From positions 7,113,517 to 7,177,516 of the forward strand of contig OX235263.1 of NCBI GenBank assembly GCA_944472135.2: 64,000 bases of DNA. The letters run 5' to 3'. The translations under genes were made by a program, and so were the position numbers. Below are positions 22,665 through 33,765 of this stretch, piece after piece. How positions within the stretch are numbered: the stretch's first letter is position 1; each line of letters starts with the position of its first letter. Below the pieces are notes generated by a model. It did not search any database. It saw only the letters and a program-made list of their open reading frames with translations, and was not told the DNA's origin. The stretch comes from Trichobilharzia regenti (Eukaryota > Platyhelminthes > Trematoda > Strigeidida > Schistosomatidae).

Positions 22665-23250
22665 TTTACGAGTTGATCACGGATTGATATCAGTTAGAGA
22701 ACCATTGGAAAACCAACCAGGGAGTACTGGGCAGCCAAATGTTTCATTAGTCTAGTGCTTGGGAATCATCGGCAGTACGCACGCTTCCTCACCAGGGTTC
22801 GAACCCAGGACCTTCTGGTTACAAGGCAAGCTAGCTTGTATACCACTCAGCCACTGGGACCCGACTCAATGACTAGCCCCTGCATGAATTCTAACTTCTA
22901 CCGATTCGTGATTTAGCGTGACCGCATCCAATGTCGTCGGTGGAACATCCATTCACACACATGACATCTGGTTGGACCTCACTGGTCACGACTTCTCACT
23001 AGAACTAACTCCAGAAAACTCCATCCTGCAGCCAGTTGTCACTAGCGAGCATCAGATTAATTTTTTATAGTTTGGTTTGTAAGGGTTAGTTATGTTTTTA
23101 AGAGGTGATCACGGATTGATATCAGTTAGAGAACCACTGAAATCCAGCAAGGAGTACTGAACAGCCAGCTGTTTCATCACCCTAGTTTGGGAATCATCGG
23201 TAGTACGCACCCCCCAGGATTCGAACCCTGAATCTGTCGGATCCTTAAGC
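22665..23250 (-). repeat. Family C, about 1.35 units in tandem
   Basis: A full unit from 22665 is followed at about 23085 by the start of a second, so ATCACGGATTGATATCAG and AGTTAGAGAACCA occur twice. The first unit is of the subfamily whose core reads CCGAUGA (minus strand near 22776) with an altered stem II. tRNA-like B boxes are near 22795 and 23222. Confidence 0.85.
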
Positions 23251-23274
23251 CGGCAGAGTTTACTTCAGAATGAA

Positions 23275-23345
23275 TTGGTGGATTTCAGTTCCACCTCTAG
23301 TTCAGCCTTATTAAGAATCCTACTTGGGTTCTACAATGCTCCTTC
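23275..23345 (+). repeat. Repeat D fragment (3' end)
   Basis: TTATTAAGAATCCTACTTGG matches the distal end of D at about 59455-59475. Confidence 0.45.
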
Positions 23346-23369
23346 TTTATGTATATATATCGGTCTTGT

Positions 23370-23568
23370 CTTATTTATTTTTTTTTATTTTTGATTACAG
23401 CTTGACTCCACACCGTATTTTTGGTACAATTATGGAATTTTCAGCGTGGATATCGGTAGCCCAAAATTCGCAGGCCAACCATAGATATCAGGTGTGCGTC
23501 GGGGTGGGCTCGAACCTCGGACCATGTGCATGGTTGGCGAGAGTCCTAACCACTGTGCCACCGACACA
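23370..23568 (-). mobile_element. SINE-A, full-length copy
   Basis: Minus-strand head GTGTCGGTGGCACAGTGG, B box GGTTCGAGCCC, LINE-CR-like tail and a (T)n/(A)n end. Well preserved. Confidence 0.88.
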
Positions 23569-23649
23569 GGCATTAGATTCTCTATCATTTCAAATCATGA
23601 GAAATATCCATCAGAAGATTCATGTTTTCAATGTGTGTGTTATGTAATT

Positions 23650-23757
23650 TGAAGAGAAGTTTAAATTCAGTATTCTACTACATGCGGAGAATTCCATACG
23701 GTATAAAAAGCGCTGTATTTGGGAAAGAGCTTTTATCATTATTATTGTATCAACTAA
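23650..23757 (+). mobile_element. LINE-CR extreme 3' end
   Basis: GGAGAATTCCATACGG, GCGCTGTATTTGGGA and (ATT)n follow the terminal layout of LINE-CR. About 105 bp only. Confidence 0.6.
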
Positions 23758-24937
23758 GAAACGAACCCCAACACCCATAGTTTCAATTATCAAAGCCTTG
23801 TCAAACAAATATTATCATCAAGGCATCTTCAAAGTGTTCTTTTTAGAAGGTCATATACTAGCAAAAGATAATAATAATAAATAATAAATACTAGCAAAAA
23901 GGCTGAAGCAAGTTGTTGAGCATTCAATGGACTCGACCTTGTAACCTGATAGTCCCAGGTGTTCGATACCTGATAGTTTTGTAGATGTACACTTCTAAGG
24001 CGTCTTAAACTAAAAGTGAAAGTTCAATGGAAGAATACTCGGCTGTCACACAGAGATGCTTCGGGGTCGATTCTAGGCCTAGGCAGCCACCTGAAAGTCG
24101 GTCAGCTGGAAAAGGAGGAAGGTTGAGTATAAAGCTAGCTAGTGACTCCGCCCGAAAAAAACGAAAAACACCACATCCACTATCGATATTTCAAAGCCCA
24201 AGCATGAGAACCAATTCTGCATTCGGAACGCCCAGGAATGAAGAACAGTGTCAACGAGAATACTACAATGAATACAAAGATTTGCATATTAAAAAAAAAA
24301 CAACCACTTAGATTTCGATACATTTTGAATAGCCTAGCAACATACGACTTATTACAATTGAACGATAATCATGCTAGATGCCACAGAGATATGAAATGTA
24401 TGTATAATTTAATGACAATAAATATGCAACCGACAAAGTACATCAACATATACACCCCCACGGACACACACACACACACAGAGGTACATAAATATAGGCA
24501 CACAAACGCACACACACACGTGTAATATACATAAAATACTATTAAATGTTTGAATAACAGCACGTGGCGAAGTCACAATGAACTCATCACTATCATTATC
24601 ATTATTTATTCTTTACTCTGCTTAAGGTCAGTTAGATGAACCTGTTACTAGGGTCAATTAGATTCATATGATTGATTACTGTTCATAAATAGTGTACGGT
24701 TATAGATTATATCTGTTTTACTAATTAATATGAAGTAATTCTATACAGAATGACTTTTTATTCAGTAAAGAAATTGTCTAATGTTTGAACTGATGCTGTT
24801 ATGTATATACATACAGCTTTAATGAGAAATACAGTTAGTCACTAGGGGATGTCATGATATCATGAATAAATATATTCAGTTGATGAGACCTCGTCAGGAC
24901 AAAACACTTTGTAGTGGATTTCGTTGAATAACTATTT
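23758..24937. other. Stretch with an unassigned 94-codon frame
   Basis: A plus frame at 24027-24311 (MEEYSAVTQRCFG to HIKKKTTT) is not a simple-repeat translation. It has an Arg/Ser/Pro-rich middle (RPRQPPESRSAGKGG). No domain, splice partner or homologue is recognisable. It could be an exon, an unrecognised element piece or chance. (CA)n runs lie at 24465-24520. Confidence 0.35.
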
Positions 24938-25530
24938 AGTTTTCAAGAGCTTGGTTTGTAAGGATTAGATTTGTTTTGAGGAGTTTGAGTATGGATTGAT
25001 GTCAGTTAAAGAACCATTGAAAACCGAGCAGGGAGTACTGGACAGCCAGCTGTTTCATCCGCCTAGTTTGGGAATCATCGGTACTACGCGCAGTCCCCCA
25101 CCAGGGCTCGAACCCATAATATTCCAGTTACAAGGTAACCTAGCTCGTATGCCATTCACTCACTGGGACCCAACTCAGTGGCCATCCCATGAATTCTAAC
25201 TGACGGTCGCTAGTGATTTGTTACAGGACGGAGTTTCCTGGAGTTCTAGTGAGAAGTCATGACCAGTGAGGTCTATCGAGTCAAGTGTATGAGGATGGAG
25301 TTCCTACCGATGACACTGGTTGATGGTCACGATTAGAATTCATGGACTAGTCATTGAATCGGGTCGGATCCCAGTGGCTGAGTGGTATACAAGTTAGCTT
25401 GCCTTGTGACCGGAATGTCGTGGGTTCGAACCCTGGCGGGGGAGGCTGCGTACTGCCAATGACTCCTAAACTAGGGTGCTAGTTTTCCAATGGTTCTCTA
25501 ACTGATATCAATCCATGGTCAAACTCGTAT
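24938..25530. repeat. Family C inverted pair, two nearly full units
   Basis: 24938-25200 faces left (minus) and 25203-25530 faces right (plus). They meet near 25201, within 3 bp. Both have the tRNA-like head (CTTGTGACC and GGTTCGAACCC on the right) and decayed hammerhead regions; on the right copy GAAA is lost. Confidence 0.8.
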
Positions 25531-25759
25531 AAATAACTATTTACACAGAAGCGAAAAATAGTTTTAGAAATATCTTATGCAGACTGACTTCAGTATATGT
25601 TTAGCACAGCGCATAAGAGTGAAACTATTTAGGCCTTAAAGCGAAGTAATAACCCATATCATTATCGCAGCTTGGAGCTCTCCATCGGAATCCAGTGACG
25701 GTCTTACCCAGGTTATGATTAGAGTAAAGTTTGTGCGTCACTGTATTGTCTCTTAGTAG

Positions 25760-26200
25760 TTGAATGCTCAACGGGATCACCTCATTATCTGAGGGTATTA
25801 GGTTCGACCCCACTAGTGTATCCACGGTGCATACTGATGGAGAGTCGAGAAAAGCTGGGACGAAACATCTGTCAAGTACTATGTGATGGTTAGTCATTAG
25901 GCAGTAAATAATGCTAGTTAATGATTAAAAGATTATTACTATCGAACTTCAACTTTCTGCTCAAAAAGCTTGTAGAAAGCATATTAATTTCGACATGAAT
26001 ACCTTCCCAGGATTTCAATTAAACTTCTTAACAAATGACATCGAAGGTACAATAAGATAATCGAGAGATACCATTAGTGAAGAGAATATAAAACGATGGT
26101 ATGACGAATTTAATTTCTGACCAATGATTAAATTCAGAGGAGATTACTACATACACCATGTGACCTCTTCTGCGACCTAAAGTGTAACAGGCAGTAGTGG
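25760..26200 (+). repeat. Repeat H copy 1, including a Family C-like module
   Basis: A Family C-like segment at 25770-25890 (GGTTCGACCCC, CATACTGATGGAGAGTC, GGGACGAAACATCTGTC) continues into AT-rich DNA with ATTACTATCGAACTTC and GAAGAGAATATAAAACG. The same order, more diverged, recurs at 26920-27610. Confidence 0.55.
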
Positions 26201-26384
26201 AATGTGAAATGAGAGTCTAGGCCCCCCATCCCCTTAAGTTTATAACCAGAAGCTTTCATCATCATCATCATCACCCAATATGTGTTAATCGGACTGTATC
26301 GATCAACGACTGTCTCAGACGTACTCACCATGTATTCCAAGTGTAAACTGAATGGTATCAAATTAAAGTTATGTAGTTACAAGT

Positions 26385-26890
26385 TTGATCATGAACTGAT
26401 TTATCAGAAGGGAGTACTGGACAGGTGTTTCGTCCTAACTAAAGATTCTTTAGCAGTATGAACACCCACCACTTCACCGAGATCGGCCCCAAGGCCGTTA
26501 ACCATTCAGCAGTGAGGGCGGAACCGGATAGCCTATGAATTCCAACTTCTGCAAATTCGCGCGACTGTCAGCCAACGTCATCAGTGAGTGTTCATCCTTA
26601 CACTCGAGTCAGTGATCTCCACTGCCGGTCCCGAATTTTCAGTAGACATCCAGTCGACTTCTTCCCGTAGTCAGTCACTAATGAGTGAATGAGAGTTAAT
26701 TTTTAAGGATTGGTTTACACGTGTCTGACTGACTTTAAGTCGGGATACAAAGTGATATATCAGTCACAGGGCTATTGGAAACCATAGGGCACATAGGGAC
26801 AGCTGTTTTATTGTGTAGTTTGACACTCTTCATAAGGGAGCATACTTACACCCTCACTGAGGTTCTAACCTAGTTTAGGTAAGACATGGG
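26385..26890 (-). repeat. Family C, about 1.2 units, diverged
   Basis: The first unit is 26385-26725 and a partial second is 26730-26890. The hammerhead near 26416-26459 on the minus strand keeps stem I AUACUG/CAGUAC, GAAA and the UC site, but the core reads CUAAAGA (G5 changed to A). Confidence 0.7.
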
Positions 26891-26919
26891 GTAAAATTCA
26901 TGAGACACTGTCCTATTGG

Positions 26920-27610
26920 ACGAAAAGTCAACAGGATCACCTCATTATCTATAGGGTCCTGGGTTCTACCCCCTGATGAGGTGATTGTGTGTACTACTAC
27001 TGAAGAGTCTCTAACTGGACGAAACAATTATCCAAGATGGAATAGTGACTTTCCGTGGATCTCCAACAAATGATATTAGGTGTTAAGTAATAATTTTTTT
27101 CCTTCTCGTTTCCAGTGGAACATAGGGCTTCAACCTAGGGGCTTGAAATTTCTGTAGCAGTGGCGTTTATTTTTACAGGGTGGGGCTGCTAGCTTCATGC
27201 CTAAACTTTCCTCTTTACCAGCATTATTTCTGGCTTGACGAGGTAAAGGAGTACGTCGGTGGCCGGGGCTCGAACCCCGGACCATGTGCATGGTCGGCGA
27301 GCGTCCTAACCGCTGTTCCACCGACGCACACATAAGTTATAAGTAATATAAATTAATGGTATAGAGATTGCGAGATTACTACCGTCGAATTGCTACTTCA
27401 TGGTTAGTAAAAATTTTTGGACTGTAAGAAACACAATTACTTCAACATGAGCACCCCCCCCCAAAGTTCTAATTAAATGTTTTCGCTTCTTATGTCATCA
27501 GAGACAAAAGATGGCGAAGATGAAGAGAATATAAAAAAAATCTAACAGAACGGATTGAATTCCAGACCAGTGGCTAACTTTCGAGATCCTTACTGCCCAC
27601 ACTTTGATCT
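26920..27610 (+). repeat. Repeat H copy 2, split by SINE-B
   Basis: It begins with the same AGGATCACCTCATTATCT as copy 1. The Family C-like module has CUGAAGA at about 27003-27009 and GGACGAAACAATTATCC. SINE-B interrupts it at 27093-27339. It then continues with ATTACTACCGTCGAATTGC and GAAGAGAATATAAAA. Confidence 0.5.
27093..27339 (-). mobile_element. SINE-B, full-length copy
   Basis: Minus-strand head with CCGACCATGCACATGGTCC and B box GGTTCGAGCCCC, a 130-bp body, and an RTE-like end GAAGCCCTATGTTCCACTGG. It is flanked by the 9-bp duplication TAAGTAATA at 27084-27092 and 27340-27348. Confidence 0.88.
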
Positions 27611-27842
27611 CTCCTGAGATTTCATGTATAATAGGTGATGACTGAAGATGAAATGAAAACATGGGCTGTCGTAAAATTCAAACTGGAGACTTTGGGTGAC
27701 CTGCTTCCAGTTATTATTCATTATATCGACAGCGCTTTGTCAGCGCACAATATTCATTTCAGCTGTACCCTGTCGAACATTCTCAAGATAAGACAAAATA
27801 AATACCTGGTATTCCTTGACCTTTATCGGCTTCATAATCTCA

Positions 27843-28235
27843 GATTAGTTCATGGATTGATATTGATTAGAGAACTACCATTGACGACCATCCAGGGAGT
27901 ACTGGACAGCTGTGTTTCATCCTAGTTTAGGACTCTTCATTAGTAATCACCCATGACTTGACCCTAAGGGATAGAACAACAGAATATCAAGTTACAACGC
28001 TGGCATTTGCTCTATATATTGTGAGTTGGCAGAAGGCAGAATGCAAAGGCTTTTATATTCTGTCTCAGTGTCTGCATAGTCAACAGTCTAACGCTGTAAC
28101 CTGAAGGTACTGGGTTCGATCCTGAGTAGGTTGATGGGTGAGGACGATTGAAGAGTCCTAGAAATAGGATGAAGCACAGCTACCCAGTACTATCTCGATC
28201 ATCATCAGTGGTTCTCTAAATGACATAAGTCTCAT
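27843..28235. repeat. Family C inverted fragments
   Basis: Minus piece 27843-27960 (hammerhead end, GAAAC kept) and plus piece 28080-28230 (GTAACCTGAAGG, GGGTTCGATCC, GAAGAGTCCTAGAAATAGGA then TGAAGC in place of GAAA). Confidence 0.6.
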
Positions 28236-28329
28236 ACATTTATTACAGCAATTGTCAACAGAAGACTGAGGTGGTCACTAGCAATAGCCTATCCTGTAGC
28301 TAGCTAAGCTAGTTCTCGTCTATCGAACA

Positions 28330-28600
28330 ACTTGCACTTTAGTGCAGCTAAAAATTGACAGATATCCTTCTCATGTTAACTTCAACTGTATATTCAAATT
28401 TACGTGTATCTGCTGGAGCAGTTACATTGGAAGAGCAGACAGGAGGGCATATCTACGATCTTCTGAACATGTACCAAGAAGCGTAAGTCTAAAGGGAATA
28501 AATGCTTTAAACAGTACCATCGCCAGGAATTTCCTTGACACGGGGCATGAGGTCGACGTCGTAAGTTCCTTCAGAATTATCAAAAGGCCTGAAACCTGAT
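28330..28600 (+). pseudogene. Penelope-like element, GIY-YIG endonuclease relic
   Basis: An uninterrupted 85-codon stretch reads FKFTCICWSSYIGRADRRAY, then RSSEHVPRSV, ALNSTIARNFLDTGHEVDVV and SFRIIKR. This is the order of the PLE endonuclease: Cys-rich entry, GIY-YIG, Arg/His region, then the LDTGH motif. The first Tyr of the motif is replaced (SSYIG). The RT and C-terminal end are absent. Confidence 0.75.
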
Positions 28601-28786
28601 TTATGAGTTCAGAAGGCAGCAGTTACCAGTGTTTTCTTGCCCTGTCTGGTAACTGGACAACTCTGGTGTCACCTCATTTGAGGATAAATCTTTCGCCTTT
28701 TACTAAAGATTTCCATGGGGAGGCACAATGCAATGAATCTTACCTCATTTTTCTTCAGCTCTATCTTTGGACAAAGTATTTTCTTG

Positions 28787-28988
28787 TGTGTGTCGGTGGC
28801 ACAGAGGTTAGGACTCTTGTCGACCATGTATATGATTCGGAATTTGATCCCCTGCCGACGCACACTTGATATCAATGGTTGGCCTGTAAAATTTGGGCTA
28901 CCGATATCCATACTGCAAAATTCCATACTTGTACAAAAAATACGGTGTGGAATACAGCTGTAATCAAAAATATAAAGAAATAAAAAAA
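28787..28988 (+). mobile_element. SINE-A, full-length copy
   Basis: Head TGTCGGTGGCACAGAGG. The B box is mutated (GGAATTTGATCC). LINE-CR-like tail and A-rich end. Somewhat older than the others. Confidence 0.82.
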
Positions 28989-29185
28989 TTTTGTTTAAAA
29001 ATGAACTGCCTGTGCAAGTATGTTAAAATTGTTTTGTAGATGTATACTTAATAATGACTTTGGCCAGTTAGCAGGTGATGAGAAGTCAACGAAATAACCG
29101 ATAATGGTACCATCTTCTTAATCTGCAAAAACTGTTGTTCTGCTATCTGAGTTGAGATCAATCAAATGCTTACAAACTGGCACTG

Positions 29186-29640
29186 ATGTCAGCTCATGAT
29201 TAAATCCTCCATGCAATCAAAAAAAATCCCTACAAAACCAATACTTGAAAATTAATCTGATGCTCACTAGTGACTGGCCCTATTCAGGCAGTTAACCTGC
29301 GGTTCTAGTGGGAAGCCGTGATCAGTAGGGTACAGCAAGTTGAAGATGAGGCAGTAACTCATCGAAGAAGACATTGCGAAGTGGTCGCGCTATGTCGTGA
29401 ATTGGCTGGTAGAAGTTAGAATTCACGAGGACTGGCCATTGGATCGGGTCCCAGTGGCTCAATGGTCTACGAGCTCGCCTTGTAACCAGAAGGTCCTGGG
29501 TTCGAATCCCGGTGGGTACGTACTGATGAGGAGTCCCAAACTAGGACGAAACAGCTGTCCAGTACTCCCAGCTTGTTTTCCAGTGGTTCTCTAACTGGTG
29601 TCAGCTCATGATTAAATCCTCCATGCAATCAAAGAATATA
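29186..29640 (+). repeat. Family C hammerhead repeat, about 1.1 units, best tRNA-like head
   Basis: The block GTCAGCTCATGATTAAATCC occurs at both ends (29188 and 29600), so the unit is 412 bp with a direct overlap of about 38 bp. The tRNA-like segment at 29445-29515 has a perfect T arm (CTGGG, loop TTCGAAT, CCCGG) and TTGTAAC at the anticodon-loop position. The hammerhead at 29520-29565 has stem I GUACUG/CAGUAC, stem II GUCC/GGAC, GAAA, stem III CAG/CUG and the UC site intact. Only C3 differs (A). Confidence 0.9.
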
Positions 29641-30350
29641 GAATTAATTTCTATCTCTCCTGTAGGCTACTCACTCACATGAAGTTCTGATTTGTAGGGC
29701 TTACGGTATTAGTAAGATTGTACTGCATACATTTACTGTAATATGACAGAATCTGTGTGAGCGTGTTGTTTCACTGATCTAAAAGGTACCTGTGTTGCAT
29801 TTCAATTTTCGCTATGCTGAGCAGTAATCAACAGTCTAGTACTGTTCAAAATGATTGGTAAAAAATTGGGGGAAAAATTCCTTAAAAAGAGGGTAGGCGG
29901 CAGCTACGTTTTATATCATTCAATTAGATGAGTAGTACTCAATGGAATTAGAAAAATAAAAAAGTGACTTGATATTAACTGTGATCAAGATTTGACAGAA
30001 TATTTTCCAAAAATAATTGGGTGTTGAAACGTTGGAATTACTCATTTCAATTTCACGGAAATTTTACAAATATAATTTTTACAAAAACTGATTTGTATTC
30101 AAAAATAATTCATGCTTTTACGAGTTTAAAAAAAGTGTAAATGTCATGAAACGATTTGGGATCGCGTTATGTGTTTTTGATGATTTGAACTCATGGGAGA
30201 ATACAGGTTAGAAATCTTGAGGTTCATTAGAGAATTCGCGAATTCTGAAATCAGTGATTTAACATCAAAACGCCTAACTTAATTCTCTGTTGTCATTTAC
30301 AATTGGCTGGGTTCCACGACTGCAAATAAACTTCTATTTTGCAAACAACT
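29641..30350. other. AT-rich DNA, nothing recognised
   Basis: No gene, repeat or RNA supported. Confidence 0.5.
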
Positions 30351-30352
30351 AA

Positions 30353-30898
30353 TTTTTAATGAGTTGATGACGGATTGATATCAGTTAGAGAACCATTGGA
30401 AAACCAACCAGGGAGTACTGGAAAGCCAGCTGTTTCACTAGTCTAGTGCTTGGGAATCATCGGCAGTACACACGCTTCCCCATCAGGGTTCAAACCCAGG
30501 ACCTTCCGGTTACAAGGCAAGCTAGCTTGTATACCATTCAGCTACTGGGACCCGATTCAATGACTAGCCCATGCGTGAATTCTAACTACTTCTAGCAATT
30601 CGTGATGCATTTAGAGCGACTGGCACCAACCAGTGTCGTCGGTCAGACATCCATCCTCACACGTGATCAGTGAGGTCCATCCAGTAACGTGCGAGGATGG
30701 ATGTCCCAGTGGCTGAGTGGTATACAAGCTAGCTTGCCTTGTAACCGGAAGGTCCTGGGTTCGAACCCTGGTGGGGAAGCGTGCGTACTGCCGATGATTC
30801 CCAAGCACTAGACTAGTGAAACAGCTGGCTTTCCAGTACTCCCTGGTTGGTTTTCCAATGGTTCTCGAACTGATATCAATCCGTGATCAACTCGTAAA
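30353..30898. repeat. Family C inverted pair with young arms
   Basis: The arms at 30358-30545 (minus) and 30708-30890 (plus) are about 96% identical by eye, separated by 160 bp of one copy's upstream body. Each carries the tRNA-like head (CTTGTAACCGGAAGG, CCTGGGTTC) and a hammerhead region of the CCGAUGA subfamily, with stem I GUACUG/CAGUAC intact and a new 5-bp hairpin in place of stem II. Confidence 0.85.
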
Positions 30899-31139
30899 AA
30901 CAAAACTAACCTTTTTAGAAATCAACCATAGAAAAAATCCATTTCCAGATACGAATTTAAAGCAAGCTACAAATGTGTGTTAATAAAGCAGGATTTAATG
31001 AATTCATCAGATTTTAGTAGACCTACTCTTCCTCAGCTGGATACTCTATGTACATACAGAGATCTAAAATTATAACAAAAAAATTCATTATACGGTTCAT
31101 CACTTAAACAGACAACTAATCATCAGTTAATCAATCAGT

Positions 31140-32475
31140 TAATAATAGTAATTTGCTTTATTCCAGAACAGTACATGTGATACACAATGGAATTCTCAAT
31201 ATTTCACTACAGTATTCCATCCAGTTTGTACATTATCAATAAATAAAATTCTACATAGATTGGGGACAGTCTCAGTTAGTTTTGACAACAACATATTAGC
31301 ATGTCGGTAGCAAAGCCAAAAGTGAACAGAATGTTTGAAGGTGTTAGAAAAGTAGATACTAGCATATTTACTGGCGTAAGCGGCAACAAAAAGGCCGAGA
31401 TATTCAGAGTATGAAAGAAAAGAAGAAGAATGTTTTAAGTAGAGTTTGTAAGGAAGAGAGAAACAAAACAGCACATAACAAAAAGAAGAGATATAGAGAA
31501 AAGGAAAAGAAAGAAAGAAAATGTGGTACCTATAAATGATGTGAGTTGGAAAGACGAGATCCAGTTGTTCTACTGACTATCTAATAAGTTATAGGTATCA
31601 CGCCTAATGCTTTCTTTATCGCACAGAACACGAGGTAATCAGGTAGGGTATGGTTGAGTTTTTGTACTTTCTAGTGCGAGCGTATAGTTTCTATATAGGC
31701 TTCTGGTCCTGTCTGTTGAGATAGATACAGGGGGCGAGTTGTGAATGAAGAGGGTGGTGTGAGTTAGATAGAATGTATTAAGCCCATTTTTCACATGAGT
31801 CCGAATGCTTGTCGACCAGAATGTTAACAAGCTGGTTTAGTGTCACGTTGCTTACCGTGTTGACAACATTTAACACCCTATGTAATAAGGTATAGTCCTT
31901 CTTCAGTAGCTCTGGAAAAACTAAGGGGGAACAATAGAGAATAATAGGCAGAATACGGGAGTTAACAAATTGTAGTAGTAAGGGTTGGGTTGAGTTATTC
32001 CAGAATGTCTTAACTTCTTGATGTAGAAGGTAAGACGGAATATTTTCTCAGAAATCATCAAGATATGAGACGACCAGGAAAGATCGGCAGATAGAATGAC
32101 GCCAAGATATTTAATTTCCGACTTGGTGTCTATTTTAGTGCCATCTATGTTGTACACCTCGTGTGAGTGCTAACCAGTTTATTTAGGCCAGATTTATGCC
32201 CAAAGGCGAAATTGACTGTTTGGCATTTGGAGGGGTTTAAAGTGAGACCGTTTTACTTGGACTATTGGCTGATTTCTGGTAAAAAGCCATTTAATTTGGA
32301 GCAGTAACTTTGACACTTGACAGGCAAAGATACAGTCAGATCGTCAGCACATTTAACAAAATTAGTGTCATTTGAAGGTGGTAAGTCATGTAGAATGAAA
32401 GAAAAGAGACGTGGGGATAGTACAGCCCCTTGGGGGACACCAGCTTCAGTGAACACAAGAGAGGAGGATTTACTT
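31140..32475 (-). pseudogene. LINE-CR, 5'-truncated, inserted in a PLE
   Basis: Minus strand: begins just before the RT motif GVPQGAVLSP, then KCADDLTVSLP (the Tyr of YADD is Cys), EIKYLGVILSADLSWSSHI, FYIKKLRHSGI, a decayed C-terminus and a 3' end GAGAATTCCATTGTG, TCTGGAATAAA, (ATT)n. It resembles 38645-39886 closely, including shared disabling changes, so both derive from a related defective source. Confidence 0.85.
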
Positions 32476-33070
32476 TTTTATCGCTTTGACAGCTTTATCG
32501 AGTCTTCATTTGATTACTTCGTGTACAAATTATATCCTTTGAACGGCAATATATACAGATTTCTTTGGAAGTGTTTGTAAAGTTTTACTGGAGCTCATTT
32601 CTTTAGAGTATTTACTGATTAACTTCTCAGGATATCCATTCTTAGATAAGATATCCTTCAGAATCTTTATTTCATGTTCAGTTATACTGGCAGAACAAAT
32701 TTTCCATCCTCCATTGAACAGTTTTCTAAGTTCTTTTTATGCTGGATTGGAATGAAACCTTCAAAATACATGTACTCTCGCGCACATGAAGACTTTCTAA
32801 ATATAGATTCTTCCGTTTCCTCTTCACAGGATATCCTCTATGTCGCTCTCCATCTTACACCCAACTCTTTTTCATCCAAATTAGATTTCATTGGAGAGTT
32901 TCCTTGGTGTGTTATACCATGTGAATTTCTCCTCAAGGCATATATCCAATCTGTCCTCATTTCCTTCCGCATATCCTTCACTTGGCCAATGAGTTGTTAG
33001 CTGATATAGTACACTGATAAAACTTCATACTGCATATCCTTTTTGATGAGCTCGTAATGAGGGCAGATGT
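32476..33070 (-). pseudogene. Penelope-like element, C-terminal RT relic
   Basis: Minus strand: TEHEIKILKDILSKNGYPEK, then LPKKSVYIAVQRI and HEVIKWRLDKAVKAIKK, the PLE segment after the catalytic YVDD motif. The LINE-CR copy at 31140-32475 interrupts it directly after this. I see no PLE continuation left of 31140, so the rest was lost or never present. Confidence 0.65.
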
Positions 33071-33144
33071 TGATGAAAGTCTGTCGTAGCCTGTTAGAAG
33101 TGCCTTCATGATGCTTGCATCAAGTTTTTTAACATATATAGAAG

Positions 33145-33765
33145 TCACAGGATTTCATCATGAGCTGATATTGGCTAGAGAACCATTGGAAAACCAGCTT
33201 GGGAGTACTGGACGGTCAGATGTTTCGTTCTAGTTTGGGACTCTTCATCAGTACGCATCCACCGCCATAGTTCGAACTTAGGACCCTCTGGTTACAAGGT
33301 CAGCGAGCTCGTAGACCACTGAACCACTGGGACCTGATCCGATGGTCCTTGAATTCTAATTTCTGCCAATTCACAACATAGCGCAACCGCTGGTCAATGT
33401 CTTCGGTGAGTATTTGTCCTCACATGCAACTTCCTGCACCCCAATGGTCCCGTCTTCCCACTAGAAACTCAGGTAACTACCTACCTGAATAGTGCCAGTC
33501 GCCCATGAACATCGAATCGATATTCAAGTATTGGTTTGTAGGGATTTGAGCGATTGGTTACAGGATTTCATCATGAGCTGACATTGGGTTTGAACTGTAT
33601 TGGTGGGTGCGTACTGCTGAACGGTCCCAAACTAGGATGAAACAGCTTGCTGTCCGTTACTCCCAGTGCTGGTTTTCCAATGGTTCTCTAACCGATATCA
33701 GCTCTTGATGAAATCTTGTAACCAATCAATCAAATCCTCACAAACCAATACTTGCATATCTATAT
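33145..33765. repeat. Family C inverted pair
   Basis: 33145-33590 (minus) is one full unit with overlap; 33591-33760 (plus) is a partial copy. Left hammerhead: stem I GUACUG/CAGUAC and GAAA intact, core AUGAAGA. Right hammerhead near 33616-33665: CUGAACG followed by GUCC, GAAA kept. Confidence 0.8.

Noticed and set aside
29445..29515. Functional tRNA-Thr gene
   Set aside because: The T arm and TTGTAA loop are good, but acceptor and anticodon stems do not pair and the segment sits inside a high-copy repeat, so it is a retroposon head.
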